Positions 25,140-36,760 of a DNA stretch of 64,000 bases are shown here, piece by piece (the first letter of the stretch is position 1; every line of letters begins with the position of its first letter). The notes under the pieces are model-generated. The model was not told the DNA's origin. It worked only from the letters and a program-made list of their open reading frames with translations, and did not search any database. The stretch lies in assembly GCA_024734555.1 (NCBI GenBank), contig JANPWX010000054.1, positions 4,190,287-4,254,286 of the forward strand, given 5' to 3'. The stretch comes from Trochalopteron elliotii (taxonomy: Eukaryota > Chordata > Aves > Passeriformes > Leiothrichidae). A program made the translations under genes and the position numbers.

Positions 25140-25836
25140 GAAGGTGTAGTATATTTTTCATGTTTGCTGACAACAATTCCCACTTTCAGAAAACCAAAGA
25201 TGAAAGGACAGTTCTGAGTGTGACAGCTGGTTGTACCCAGGCCATCCACATGCTCTTCCTACCATTTTTAGGCCTTCCTTGCTGGGTGTGAGCTTGACAA
25301 AGTTCCCTCAGCTTAAGGCTGAAACCTGGTAAATGCTATACAACCATAGAAATTATTTTATTTGTTCCAGAAAAGAAGCAAGCACATATTCAGCAAATTG
25401 GTGATAATTCTGTCTTGTGGAGTCATAGAAAGCTTCAGGATCCTCTGTGCTGGCTACCTGCACATAACAGTTGCAAAGAAAAGTCAGATCTTTCGGCTGG
25501 TGATAAAATTCAACTCAGTTAAAGAATGACCCCAGGCAGCAGCAGTGCCTTCTGCAGGTCATCATCAGAGAGTTACTCTATTTTCAGGTACATCTCAGTC
25601 ACTCTTTGCTGATTGTGGAGAATTATTTGCATGTTCTTCAGTGTACCTATAGCAATTATTACCAGCTGCTTAGGGAGGTCACAAAGGATCTTCCCTCCAC
25701 CTGTGAGCTGCCTTAGAGCAGACCAATATTCCAAGATGACACACTGGACACTTGGTCTGACTGCTGTATCCTATGGAAATGACAGATTGCTAATCTGGGA
25801 AAAGGAAAATAACTTCTCACCTAATAAAAAGAATCG

Positions 25837-25848
25837 TTTTTTTTTTTT
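25837..25848 (-). repeat. Poly(T) tract, 12 bp
   Basis: T12 followed by CCTTTGTAG, which together form a textbook polypyrimidine tract plus AG. The following sequence is open in one frame for about 27 codons, but no donor site follows at a suitable place, so I do not call an exon. Confidence 0.9.
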
Positions 25849-26454
25849 CCTTTGTAGCATGAGCTCACTGTTGATAACTTTTATTTTGCAAGAATTCTGT
25901 GTCTCTGGCCCCCACTGACATCTCCTATGCACGGGCACTGAGGCAATTACTGAAACACGTTAAGTATTAACATAAACTAAGTATCACATAGTAAAGATTT
26001 TCAGAAAACCATCAGTGTTTTCTCAGAGGTTTAGGAAGAAGAACTGCCACCTTACCAGTAGGGAACTTTCAAAGCCATACAGATATTCCTCACTCAAAAA
26101 AAATCTAATAAGACCTGGTGGGGTTTTTTTTCCTTCCAAAGAGAAGGTTTGTCAAGGCTACTTTCAGGACTCCCATCATTGTAAACCAACACTAAACTCC
26201 ATGTGCTACAGGTGTTAGCACCCATCACCCAGAGAAGACTCTCTCACATGCCACATGGGTTTGTTCAACATTCAGTGAGACTGTTCTAGAAGTGTTCTGG
26301 CCATTTTGAACATATGGTTTTGCAACCTGCAATGAAAGCTCCTATACAACAGTCCATTTGAATAATCCTTAAACACTTACCTACATGTTTAAAAGTATAG
26401 CACAGAAAAAAAGGTACAATCTACAGTTAAATGGTACTTGTAAAGGATAAACAC

Positions 26455-26491
26455 TTGGTTTATCACTCTTACAATGGGAGTGATAAACCAA
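26455..26491. repeat. Perfect 14-bp inverted repeat, 9-nt loop
   Basis: Left arm TTGGTTTATCACTC (26455-26468), loop TTACAATGG (26469-26477), right arm GAGTGATAAACCAA (26478-26491). The arms are exact complements. With equal base frequencies and loops up to about 10 nt, fewer than 0.01 such 14-bp stems are expected in 64 kb. No transposon family, miRNA or terminator is recognised; 37 nt is too short for a usual pre-miRNA. Confidence 0.97.
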
Positions 26492-27985
26492 CTGTTATTG
26501 CTTGCTTCTTCTTACCAGTAAAAGAAATAACTTCTCTTCAAATTAGCTTGAGCACTTCTAATAAAACAGGTAACCAGAGGTGGATTAATCTGCTTTCACA
26601 CTTGCCAAACACCCCACATATAAATCAGGAACCTCCCTTAATACGGCAAGGACACATGCAAATTTATAGTGACCTAATGTCACAGGATAATGATGATAGT
26701 AATAACAACAGCAAAAACAACAATAATAAATAATCTCCATCAATATTAAGATGAATTCTGTGTTTTTCACAAACATTTTCCTGATCTCGGTCCTCTATTC
26801 GTCAATGGAAATTTTGGCCAAATGGATTTGATTTGGTAATATTAGAAAAGCATTAATCATTGGGTTAATGAGGAACAGCTGAACTAATTGCAGGGTATAT
26901 TTTTTAAGAATTAAAATTGTATACGTAATAACAAGCTGTAGCAACAAATATTTGTTTCAGACCAGATTGTGTAGATTTGGTAATTTACCTCCTTGCGAAA
27001 TGTTTTTTTTTTATGGGTATTTGAGCTGGAGAGACTCAAGAAAGCATTCAAACTCCTATACTCATTCTGTTCCCCCAAACTCATATTTCGTATTTTGAAT
27101 TAAACCCAAAACTGCCTCCTTGGTGTTGATGGGGTAAAAATTCACTTCAGTCTGTAAGATGCAGCAGCAATGCTGTGGAGAAAACAAAACAAACCCAAAC
27201 CCACTCATTTGAACAGATGAGAAATGCAGCCTGACAGGGTTTCTGTAGTTTTATATGGGAAGAATTAAAAATAAGGGCATTTCTATAATAGTCACAGACG
27301 TTCCTGACCACTAGCTGAACAGAAAACACCAGGTAGCATTCAAGAAAGAGAGCAGTTTACCTACCACCCCCAATTCAGTTTAGAGCTACTGCATGGCAAG
27401 AGTTTCATTACCTCAGTTCATCACTGAAAGCACAGAAATTTCTCCCAGACATTACCACTGGGGAAGGCATTAAGCTTCCAACCATATTTTGGCACAATTT
27501 GTCATGAAAAATATCAAAGCTTTCCTTTGTAGAGTGGATATTTTATCATTGTGATTGGGCCCAGAATTCCTGGGAAGGAGGGGGAAGGGATTCTGCCCTT
27601 TTATTAGCTCCAGATCAGTCACTTGTGATGGTGACAGCCACACCACCACCAGAGCTGTGTCTGCTGCTGAAAAGAGCTATGACTCCTTTCCCTCCTCTTT
27701 CTCCCTCCCCAGAGATAATTTTCAGAGCAGGTAGTGATGTGAATAAGGTGAATGGACAGACATTTTATGGGTGATTTGTCATAGTTATGCCAAAGCAAGG
27801 AAACATCCATCTGCAGTTAAAGAAAGGTAAGAACTTTTGGAAGAAGCTCTAACACTTCTTTCCCCTATTTGCTGCATGCATTCTACCTTTCCAGAACAGG
27901 ATTTAAAAAAACATAAATATTCTTGAATTATTTGAAAACTCCTTACCTCCAGGTAATAGATTTATTCCTACTAGTGATAAATTGG

Positions 27986-28007
27986 AAAAAAAAAAAAAAA
28001 AAAAAAA
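27986..28007 (+). repeat. Poly(A) tract, 22 bp
   Basis: Run of 22 A between ATTGG and GGTTTTTGAAG. It may be a retroposon tail; the upstream 150 bases match no gene I recognise and no target-site duplication is obvious. Confidence 0.95.
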
Positions 28008-28325
28008 GGTTTTTGAAGCAAGGGCCACATCTTTGAAGGTAGCAAGCACAGCCATTAACATCACAAATTACTGTAAATTGAGTCCTAGCTGTAATTTTCA
28101 TTTCATTTCATTCTTTCCTGATAGACAGTAGCTTGAATTTGATTACATTTGATGTGTACTAAAGCAGAGCTAAGAAAGACTAAATATGCAGCTCCCTGAA
28201 GAAAGCACACAACCATTAGGATAGGGAATGAGTTAATTGAGGTTGCAGGTATCCATCAGCTAAGAGCACACCAGGAAACAAGTCAGGATTTTTGTCTGTT
28301 CCTGATTGCACCATTGATTCTCTAT

Positions 28326-28344
28326 ATGACTTTTAAAAAGTCAT
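28326..28344. repeat. 19-bp palindrome with single central base
   Basis: ATGACTTTT, A, AAAAGTCAT: exact 9-bp arms. Contains ATGACT/AGTCAT, partial AP-1-like half-sites. Near chance level. Confidence 0.92.
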
Positions 28345-28715
28345 TTCCAACACTGGTATTTGCTGACAACTTCTGTGTGTGCATACATGAAAAGCCACAA
28401 AGCTGGGACATCAGCAAATTAGTTTTCCATTATTGGAACTGGTAACTAACTTAGGAGATATGAAAATTGATTACATTAGAGGAAAAAATGTCAAGTTTTG
28501 CACATCACTGCCATTAGAGTGCAATCTTTTTCAGAACAGACCTTCTCAGAGATGCAGCTTGTTTGCTGTCTTTCAGAGTTCCAGTGTGTGGAAGAATAGT
28601 AATATCTTCTCTGTGAAGGAAAAGTAGGAGCAGCAGGTTACTGTGCCAGGTTCCTGCAGTCCTCAGTGGCTGGAACAAAGAAGTCTGTGGCTAAAACCTG
28701 CTGCCCACCTGCAGC

Positions 28716-28734
28716 TCTGACCTGACAGGTCAGA
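28716..28734. promoter_or_regulatory. 19-bp palindrome containing everted AGGTCA half-sites (ER3)
   Basis: TCTGACCTG, A, CAGGTCAGA. It contains TGACCT (28718-28723) and AGGTCA (28727-28732) separated by 3 bases, that is, two perfect nuclear-receptor half-sites in everted orientation. Nuclear-receptor dimers are known to bind everted repeats, although spacings of 6-8 are better established than 3. It lies in a small GC-richer patch (about 28.62-28.78 kb). Binding is inferred. Confidence 0.25.
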
Positions 28735-29321
28735 CTTAACCAGCCCCAGGCAGCCAGGGGCCACCTGAGCATAAAACTGTCTTTGCAATTATCCAGGCAT
28801 TTTAATATTGCAGGATTTTTATGGGATTGCTTGGAATATACCAAGCAGATTCATGTACATAAATAATTCTAAAACATTTCAGATGCCTTTTATTGTAAGA
28901 AATATCTGTTATTTCCAGCTGAAATTCACATCCTGCTCCAAATATCTTGTGCCTTACCTCTACAGAAGAAGCAGCAAAACTTCATATTGGTGGCCTTAAC
29001 AACTGACCACGGTCTGCAAGATTTAGTCCTAAGCAACCCAGCAGAATGAATGCCCAAAACATCTGTTGTGATGTTTCTGCTGATCAGGCACCAGATCTTT
29101 TTCATGATACCCAGAAATCCCATTTAGATGACTCAACACAATAAAAAGAAGAATTTCTTTCATCCTTGCATGGAACTGAGTAAGAACCCATTTCAGACGG
29201 AGATATAATGGGATGTGAAAGAGGGGAAAAAGGAAGTGAGAGGAAACAGAGTAGCAAGTGGATGACCTTCCCAGTAACATGGCCCCATATCACGTCTTTA
29301 ATTCTACTGTTCCACTTTTAG

Positions 29322-29412
29322 GATCTGGTTCAATGCTGCTCTCATTGGAAAACCCTGGCAGATTCTCTTTTGTGAGGAGAGAATCTATGTGCTACACAGA
29401 AAAGAAGTGGAT
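29322..29412 (+). other. Exon-like segment of 91 bp (weak candidate)
   Basis: A good splice acceptor (pyrimidine-rich tract ending CCACTTTTAG at 29321) and a good donor (GTGAGT at 29413) delimit 91 bp. One frame is open throughout: one base of a split codon, then 30 codons beginning Ile-Trp-Phe-Asn-Ala-Ala and ending Arg-Lys-Glu-Val-Asp, leaving a phase-0 donor. A second frame is open as well, which weakens the argument. I recognise no protein in either frame. Decoy exons of this quality occur regularly in vertebrate introns, so this is recorded rather than claimed as a gene. Confidence 0.15.
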
Positions 29413-32400
29413 GTGAGTAAAAACCCCAAAAAACCCCAATGATTCTGCATTTAAGCATTACCATGTTTAGTCACGGGCTGAAAATGTGAGCACAACCTGG
29501 ATTTGATTTTTCTTTAATTCAAACCCCAGGCTTAGTTTTAGCCTGCACAGAGCAGCCTTGCCTGAATATAATTCCCCAGTATGTTTAACCTGGCAGAATG
29601 TTTTTGTTCACACTGCCGTGCCATACGCTGTTGAACACCTGCTACATCCCTCTCTTGAGGGTGACAACACTTCTGGGGTGGGTGAAGGGATTTCTCTAAC
29701 CAGGGTAATCTCTAATCAGCTGTTCCTCTTTCAGAATGAAAGGTGAAATATAAATGTAAATGGTATTTCCGTGCCCATCTTTCACTTTCTTTTGCAACAT
29801 GGGGAAAAGTGTTTTCTTACAATACATTTCATCTACAGAAAAAGCACTTTCTAAGACATCTTTTACCTTGCTGCTGACACATATTAGCATTTAAAGCAGA
29901 AAGCCCTCCATTATTATTTTTAAATTATGAAAACACCATTCCTTCTCAAACCTGTCACCTGCTATAGATCTTAATCAGTTTCAGTCCATTATAGAAATTC
30001 CTGCTTTGGCAAAACAGGATTTGGGAAGAATTTGTTACCCAGGGAAAAATTTTTTTCTTTTCAGTGGGATCCACAGCACTAAAAAAATTATGGTAGCATA
30101 TGCCTTCTGATATATCTTATTGAATGCTAAATGTTAGAATCGTATAAACCCCAAATTCTGGATAATTTTCAGCTTCCCATTGAAGTTCTGCCTTGGAAAC
30201 ATTACTAGGGCAGGCTGCCAGATGAAAGAGTAGAAACACTCTCAGGAAAGACACGTTTTTTTTATGTCCCTTGCCTTTACAAAGTGGTTGCAGTCAAACG
30301 ATGTGCGGCTGATGGTACTTAAACAAACAAAGAAGCAGATACTGGGGAGTTTTCTTTTTGTTCTAAATCATCTTCTCTCTCCTTCTCTGTCTAGCCACAA
30401 ACATAGTTATGACAGATATACCTCTGAGATTCCCCTGACCTGTGGTCCCATTTGTGGATCGTATTTCCCCTTTTTAAATGCCTTGATCATTTAAAAACAC
30501 CAGACAGAAAAGCCCCCTATAGAAAATCAAGTATTTGAAGAGATGCTGGTTGCTTTGCTGGAAGTTTCCTGTGAAGGCCGTGGGTTCTCTTCACCCAACT
30601 TCCCCACCCAGCTCAATCCCTTGCAATTGGCAAGATCCATTTTTTTCTGGCAAATTTGAAACCCCAACCAGACATTCTCAGGAGAGACAAGAGGTGGCAT
30701 CTCTAAGACTACAATGAATATCTGAAATCCCAATGCCTGTCATCACGGCACAACATCAGTGGTAGGGCAGAAAACGAAACTACCATTCTTCATTGTTCCG
30801 TTGGCTGGCAGAGTAATCCTATATGAACCATCTAATTTCACCCAAGTCATCTTTCTTAGGCCATGAAGTGGGCCTAATAATTCCTGTATTTTCCAGCCCA
30901 TTTTGAGAGTATTAGAAACAAAGATATTTATACTCACAAATAGACTTCTGCTAAGAATCAGGGTAGAAAGGATATGTCTATAAAGAGGCCCAAATTTGCT
31001 TATTTCCCTCTCACCAAAATTCTGGACCATGCTATGTTATTAGCAATCCAGTTCTATTTAATAATTAAGTGCTAAAACCCAAATAAAACAACCCAAATGA
31101 ACAAAACAAAAAAGGAAAACACTAATGCAGGACAGAAGAATTGGTTCCATATTTCACATCCCCTTTATCCCCCAACTCCTTTGCTTGCCTTCTTGCAACA
31201 CAGTAGAATTTGCTGCTTTTCTATAGGGCATTTTATGTATCTTTGATCTATCACTCTGGTATGAGTTTCACACATGTAAGGCTGAATGCACTTAAAATTC
31301 CTTACTTCTGACTTATGCCAGCACGACATTCGTAGTCTCCATTCGCCTCCTGTTAGAGGTTACAAAGATGTAGACAAATAGAGACATACTGCACTTTTCT
31401 ACGCTGATAGCAAAATAGAAGCAAAACAATTTTGTTTATACACAGATTAAATGTCTCCTAAAGGATACCTTTACTCTGATGCTTCACTGTTCTTTTAGGA
31501 ACTCTTTACTAACAGCCTGCATTGCCTCAATTGCTCGGTTGGGCTCTATTAAAAAATAAATACCTAGCTCCTGCAAAGTGTGGGTTTGTATTTAACAATA
31601 GTGGATTTTAATTATCTCTTCCCCTATTCCCCTTCATTTTACCTATCTTATTGTTTATCTTGATAAATTAACTGTTCTTTTCTCCGCTTACATATTATCT
31701 CTCCAGTTAATCATTATTATGCACTACTTTCGACTTGTACTAAAGCTACCTTTTTGACTTCCCCTGCTACTAATTACTTTTAAACTCTCTCCTGCTGAAC
31801 ATTTCTTCTCCAGTAGGATCCAGTTAAACAGGCCACGTAAGCAACCAGGTACTATAACTGAAATGAGGTTGCATTCTGTCCCTGAGAGAGACAAAACACC
31901 TTCCCAAATTTCTGGTTTGACCTTTAAAAGAAAGTTTGCTGGAAAGTAAAGGCATGGGCTATGAATTGCACACAAATTTATACAGGAGATGACTTGCCTC
32001 ATCTGTACAATATGGCTTCCCAGTGTCTTTGGCAGCAGCCTGAAAATGCAAAACAGGAAGAGCATCTGGACATCTTTTTAGTATCATCAGTAAAAGCACT
32101 TCTCTGCAGATGGAGAGCTCAGGGGCTCAGTCTTGGCAGGGCTGGCCTCACTCAGCAAGTGAGAGTTACCTCATCCCACAGAAATGGATTTTACCTCCTG
32201 CAGTTGGGAAAAGGGTGACACTGAGTTGCTGCTGCTCTCAGCCATGCTCTTTCTCTGCCCAAAATCACCATGTGCCAGTCCATACCAAGTTCAAAGGAAT
32301 GGAATGCCCTACTCCTCTCTCTTAAAGACAGCTTCTCTGTACTAACAGCAACATTTTCTACCAACAGATTGGTGAAGTGTGGCATTTTCTCCACTCAGCT

Positions 32401-33190
32401 CTTCTGAGATAAAAATCCCCAAAACATCAGTGACCTTGACCTCCTCATGGACTAATTTCTCCATGTGCATGGATATACATTACCACTAACTGCAGGTATG
32501 CCTACCTTATTTCTGTTGCTTCACTTGAAGTAAATTTCTATAAGTCTTTACTTCCCACCTGTATTTTGCTACAGTCCCTAGCAAACACACTGCACTCCTG
32601 AAAAATGTGAATGAGACCAGTAACCTTCCCACTGCTTGACCAAGCGTGTCTGCATAGCGTGTGTTCAGAATTAGTGCAAGGGTCCTTCTTTAGGAAAGCC
32701 AAAGGCAAGTGCATACTATATTCACTTTCCCAAGCTGATGATAATGATATTGTGCTCTTGGAATGAGGTTTGTTTGTACTTGAAACAAGCACTGTAGATT
32801 AACAATATAAACTTTGCCAGTTTGGAGAGGGACTATTGAAAACATGCAGAACATTACACCGTAGTTTCATGAGAGCTGATTTTCACATGTCTGGAAACAA
32901 GGCAGACAAAATTATCTGAGGTCACCTCACAGAGAAAAACAATTACCCCTCACGTTAGAGAGGGTTACTGCTTGAATCAGATTGACTCTACAGAGGGTAG
33001 AGCCACTTTCCAGTCAACTGAGCCCACAATGGCAAGAAGGGAGAAGCGAAAGTCAGGGAATGGCAAATGCTGTCCAAGCTGTGCAGCCACTCCAGATGCA
33101 GGTTTAAAGCATAGCCTACGGAAAATTACTGCAGACACATGCTCAACAGACTCCAGATACACAGGAAAAACTTTCCTAGCTCTGTCTAGT

Positions 33191-33222
<32 letters not shown>

Positions 33223-35650
33223 CACCGACACACACAGTGTATGTACAGTATAAATACACAATAAATATATTGGAAGTGGATGTCCTGCAAGAGAAATCTG
33301 GTACCAACATTACATGAAATTTGTGAGAATATGTCCTAGTGCTCCAAATGACAACAGGGATTTGGTATTACTTGTGCCAGAGGTGCCTGCTATGAGCACC
33401 AGTAGAAGTTTCCCTGGATTCACTGCTCACACAGCTGCATATATTGTTAGTCTTGCCGCTGTACTGGGAGAGACACAAGCCAGTGAACTGATGTCACTCA
33501 TGAGCTCTGCAGTCTCTATATTGCCCAAAACTGCTTATTTGCAAAAATACTGGAATATTGCCAGTTAGAGATCTGAGGTGATGCCTGGTCTGCAAGCTGT
33601 GGCACTGAGCTCTTCTGCTTGGTCACCTGCTGGTAAATAGGACTTTGGGTTCTGCAGTTGTTGAACACGCTGCTGTATCAGCAGTACTAAAGGCAGACAG
33701 TTTCCTGTACTGAATACATAAATAGTAATTAGATATATTACTTCAGAACAAAATATTAGTACATCACATGCTCCAGTTTTGCTTAGATGGATTCTGGGAG
33801 TACTGAGAAAGTACTGTGCAAAACATTTGTTTCCAGTTCAGTATCTGTACTATAGAACTGTATCACCTGTCATTTTCCATGAGAGATTCTGCATCATAAA
33901 AGCTTGAAACAAATATCTAAAATGACATTATCAAAGGAAGTGAAACTTCTTACTGATGCTCATCAATAGTGGTGACAAGAAAGTAGAGTGGAGAGATTTG
34001 TCTTTGCATGGACTTGAGAGCTAATCTAAGTTATAATGATTGATAGTCATCATCTGAGCACTGAGGAGCTGTGTTTGCAGAACTCTGTGGTATAAAGGGC
34101 CTCTCTATCCCTGATCTCCAATATGGATGAAGGTTACATGCTACAGGAGGAGAAGAGAGGCCTCACAATAGTTAACACATACTAGATTTTACCCCTGTTT
34201 CATCTATGTGCATTAACAGGCATGTATCTACACTTATTTCTTGCCACAGAACGATGGCCATGATTATCAGCTATCAGCCTTATAAGTATAATACAGGAAC
34301 AGAAGAGCAGAAACTGAGTTTTACCAAATTCCTCTTTAGCAAACAGGAAATGACTTTGTTTTTTCCCTGGGCACAGCGACTATTGACTGAGACTGAAACC
34401 TGAGCTAGACAATTCCTCTCCTTGAAGAATCACATCAGCATAACTCCACATTTTTATCTCCTGCATCACAGTATTATACATTAGTAATTTGCCGAATCTT
34501 ACACTTGTTTTTGAAAATGTTGCATTAGTAGTTAGTTTCAAGATGCCTTGCAGAGGGATATAAATAGATTGGGACATTCACTGACCAAGGACAACTGAGA
34601 TGAAACTGAACAAGTCAAAATGCCAGATTCTGCATCTAGGATGGAGTAACTAAGTATAAATTGGGAGGAGTGGCTGGAGAGCAGCCATGTAGAAAGTGAC
34701 CTCAAATTCAAATATCTTAGAGATCACTACTGTTTGATCAATCAGAAGAGACTCGGGTATGTGGGGATGTGAATTGGCTGAAGATCATCAAACTGACCTG
34801 AATGGGAGGAACTGATAACATGACAGCTTCCCTTGTTTGTCCTACAGCTCACTAGAGGCACAGAGAGACGATGACCAGGTACCATCAGTTGCACAATTAT
34901 CAATACTATACCCCAGCTGCAGCAGAGTGAATCAAAGGTGCTTGCTTAGTGGACAAGATAAGAACTGTACTTTATGTCCTTAGCAGTCCCAAACGGTACT
35001 GCTCCTAAGGGTATTAGTGAAACACTTTATGATTCAGAATGAAATTTCCTTGTTAGAGACGTGATTTAAAGTGAATGACTTACTATTCCTAAATGCTTAA
35101 GCACTAAATCTCTTAAAGCCACTACTAACAGCAATTGTCTCTACAGCTCCAGGCACAGGGACAGAAATAGCCATCTCACAAAGGAGTGTCCCCTGCTCTG
35201 CATGACAGGCATCGAGCTTTTTGTCAGTGATCCTGAGGAATGAGGTGTGCTCTTTCCATTTGCTTCTAAGGGTACTTGTTGCCCCTGAGGAGCAGAGAAA
35301 GGGATGTGTGGGATGTTGTCTGTAAGACATAACAGTGTGCAAGGAGTATTATGCTGCTCTCCTTATGGGACCAAACAAAACACACAGCCTCTTTTCTCAA
35401 GGTTGTGCAGCAGTGTCAGCTCCAGATGACATTCTGGTCAGAGGGGACAGCACAGCCCCACACCTCCCTAAGGACTAAGCCAGGACTCTTCACAGAAACA
35501 GCAGGAGCAAGAAACTCTCTTACAGAAGCAGCATTTTGACAAGTGCTGTAGCATGGCACAAGGTCAGTCATCTGTGTTAGCATGTAAATCAAAGAGAATT
35601 TTTAATCATCTGCTCATATGTGCTGATGCCTGGGAAATTTAACAAAGACA
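29413..35650. other. Non-coding DNA with a compound microsatellite
   Basis: No gene is supported. The longest frame, 113 codons minus at 31724-32065, has no domain; frames of 93-94 codons on both strands at 32972-33261 run through the TA repeat as Tyr-Ile runs and are artefacts. Apart from the microsatellite at 33191 I see only ordinary A/T-rich sequence here. Confidence 0.65.
33191..33236. repeat. Compound (TG)3(TA)n(CA)n microsatellite
   Basis: TGTGTG is followed by about 13 TA units (33197-33222), then CACCGACACACACA. The TG and CA ends on either side make the whole tract nearly self-complementary, so it can fold as a cruciform or long hairpin. Likely length-variable and prone to replication stalling. 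Confidence 0.95.
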
Positions 35651-36760
35651 CAGAGCAGTACAATTAGCTGAGGAAAGAAAATAATGAGAGCTTAGTTGCA
35701 TTTAAATGAGAGTTCAGTTGTATTTCAAGCCATACCCGTGGTGCAGGGCGCCGGGCTCCGTCTCCAGCTGTTGCGAGGCTTTGCTCCAGCAGGTGTCCCT
35801 GTGACACAGGACCTGATGTCGGCTCCTCGCAGACAAACACCCCATGGGTGTCTTGTGGCATTTTCCCCTGAGTCACCCAGCTGGAACACGGGTGAAGGCA
35901 TTGCAGAGGAGCCGGGAGCAGAGTGTTATTCACCTTCTAAAGTCTACTTACAGTAATTGCCTCCAGGCTTGGAGCAACAAGGGCTCTTCACACTGCTTTC
36001 TCTACAGCAGAAGTGCAGCCTAATAATAATTAATTAACAAAAAAATCTTAAATCATCTGCCTGCAAAATATGTGCCATGAGAACATATTTAACTGGAATG
36101 ATAGTGCCTGGGGAAGGCTTATGTCCAGTGGGGCACCCCACATGCCAGCTAGGACACAATTCCTATTCCCCTGTTTGGTAAGGAAAGCTGCTTGGAAAGG
36201 ACCTGGCTGCTCTGGTCCAGGGAGCTGTTCCATGCAGGCCCTCTGCATCTCACCCAGCAGCAGACAAATTACAAAATCCTGAATCCATTGAATTCTCTCA
36301 TCATCTCCAAGTGTATTCCATTTAAATCAGAAAAAACTGCAGTAGCTGAGTCCGTAATTTGTACACGTACCCCAGCCTCTTTCTTGTTTGGAGCAGCTGC
36401 CTCCTTTCTGGCTGGTCACTAAGTGTATTTCATCAGCACAGCAGCAGCAAATAGAGCTCATGGAGCTGGGCATATATCCATGGTCAGGCTGCAAACATCA
36501 GGACCAGGCAGGCTGGATGGCTCTTCTTGGCCTCTGTTTCCTGATCTGTTGATTTAGGAACAGCAAGCCCTGCCTTCCTGCAGGCTGGAAGGCTGGATTT
36601 GGGCACAGACAGTGCATAAAGCAGGCTGAGATGGATGCTGCCTCTGGAGCTGCTCGCTGCCAGCACTGATGAGATGCTGCCTCAGCAAGTACAAGCAATG
36701 GCATGGGAACCATAATGTGCCAAGTTCTGGCCGCAGCAAATTGGCTGTGAGTACCCCAAA
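35651..36760. other. GC-richer stretch with a small CpG cluster
   Basis: Overlapping open frames on both strands (for example 89 codons minus at 35664-35933, 86 codons plus at 35696-35956, 71 codons minus at 36498-36713) reflect higher G+C and none carries a recognised motif. The CpG cluster at 35737-35913 is listed separately. Sequence at 36521-36552 faintly recalls the MIR SINE core but not enough to annotate. Confidence 0.5.
35737..35913. other. CpG cluster in CpG-poor DNA
   Basis: Nine CpG dinucleotides occur within 177 bp, including the string GGGCGCCGGGCTCCG at about 35747-35760, whereas flanking kilobases have very few. It is too short for a standard CpG island. It may be a minimal promoter or enhancer, a local biased-gene-conversion hotspot, or part of an unrecognised transposable element such as an LTR or the 5' part of a CR1. 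Confidence 0.6.

Larger units (their letters stand above)
25101..29321. other. Non-coding A/T-rich DNA with simple repeats
   Basis: No gene is supported; frames reach about 100 codons (25613-25918 and 26431-26733, plus) without domains. The 26431-26733 frame ends in an Asn/Lys-rich run encoded by an AAC/AAT low-complexity stretch at about 26690-26731. Contains the 14-bp hairpin at 26455-26491, a TAAT-rich stretch at about 26850-26900, the A22 tract, palindromes at 28326 and 28716, and a GC-richer patch at 28.62-28.78 kb. Confidence 0.65.

Noticed and set aside
32972..33261. 93- and 94-codon frames on opposite strands
   Set aside because: Both are kept open by the TA microsatellite read as Tyr-Ile repeats.
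36521..36552. MIR SINE core-like string (GGCCTCTGTTTCCTGATCTG)
   Set aside because: Match is too short and lacks the flanking MIR consensus.
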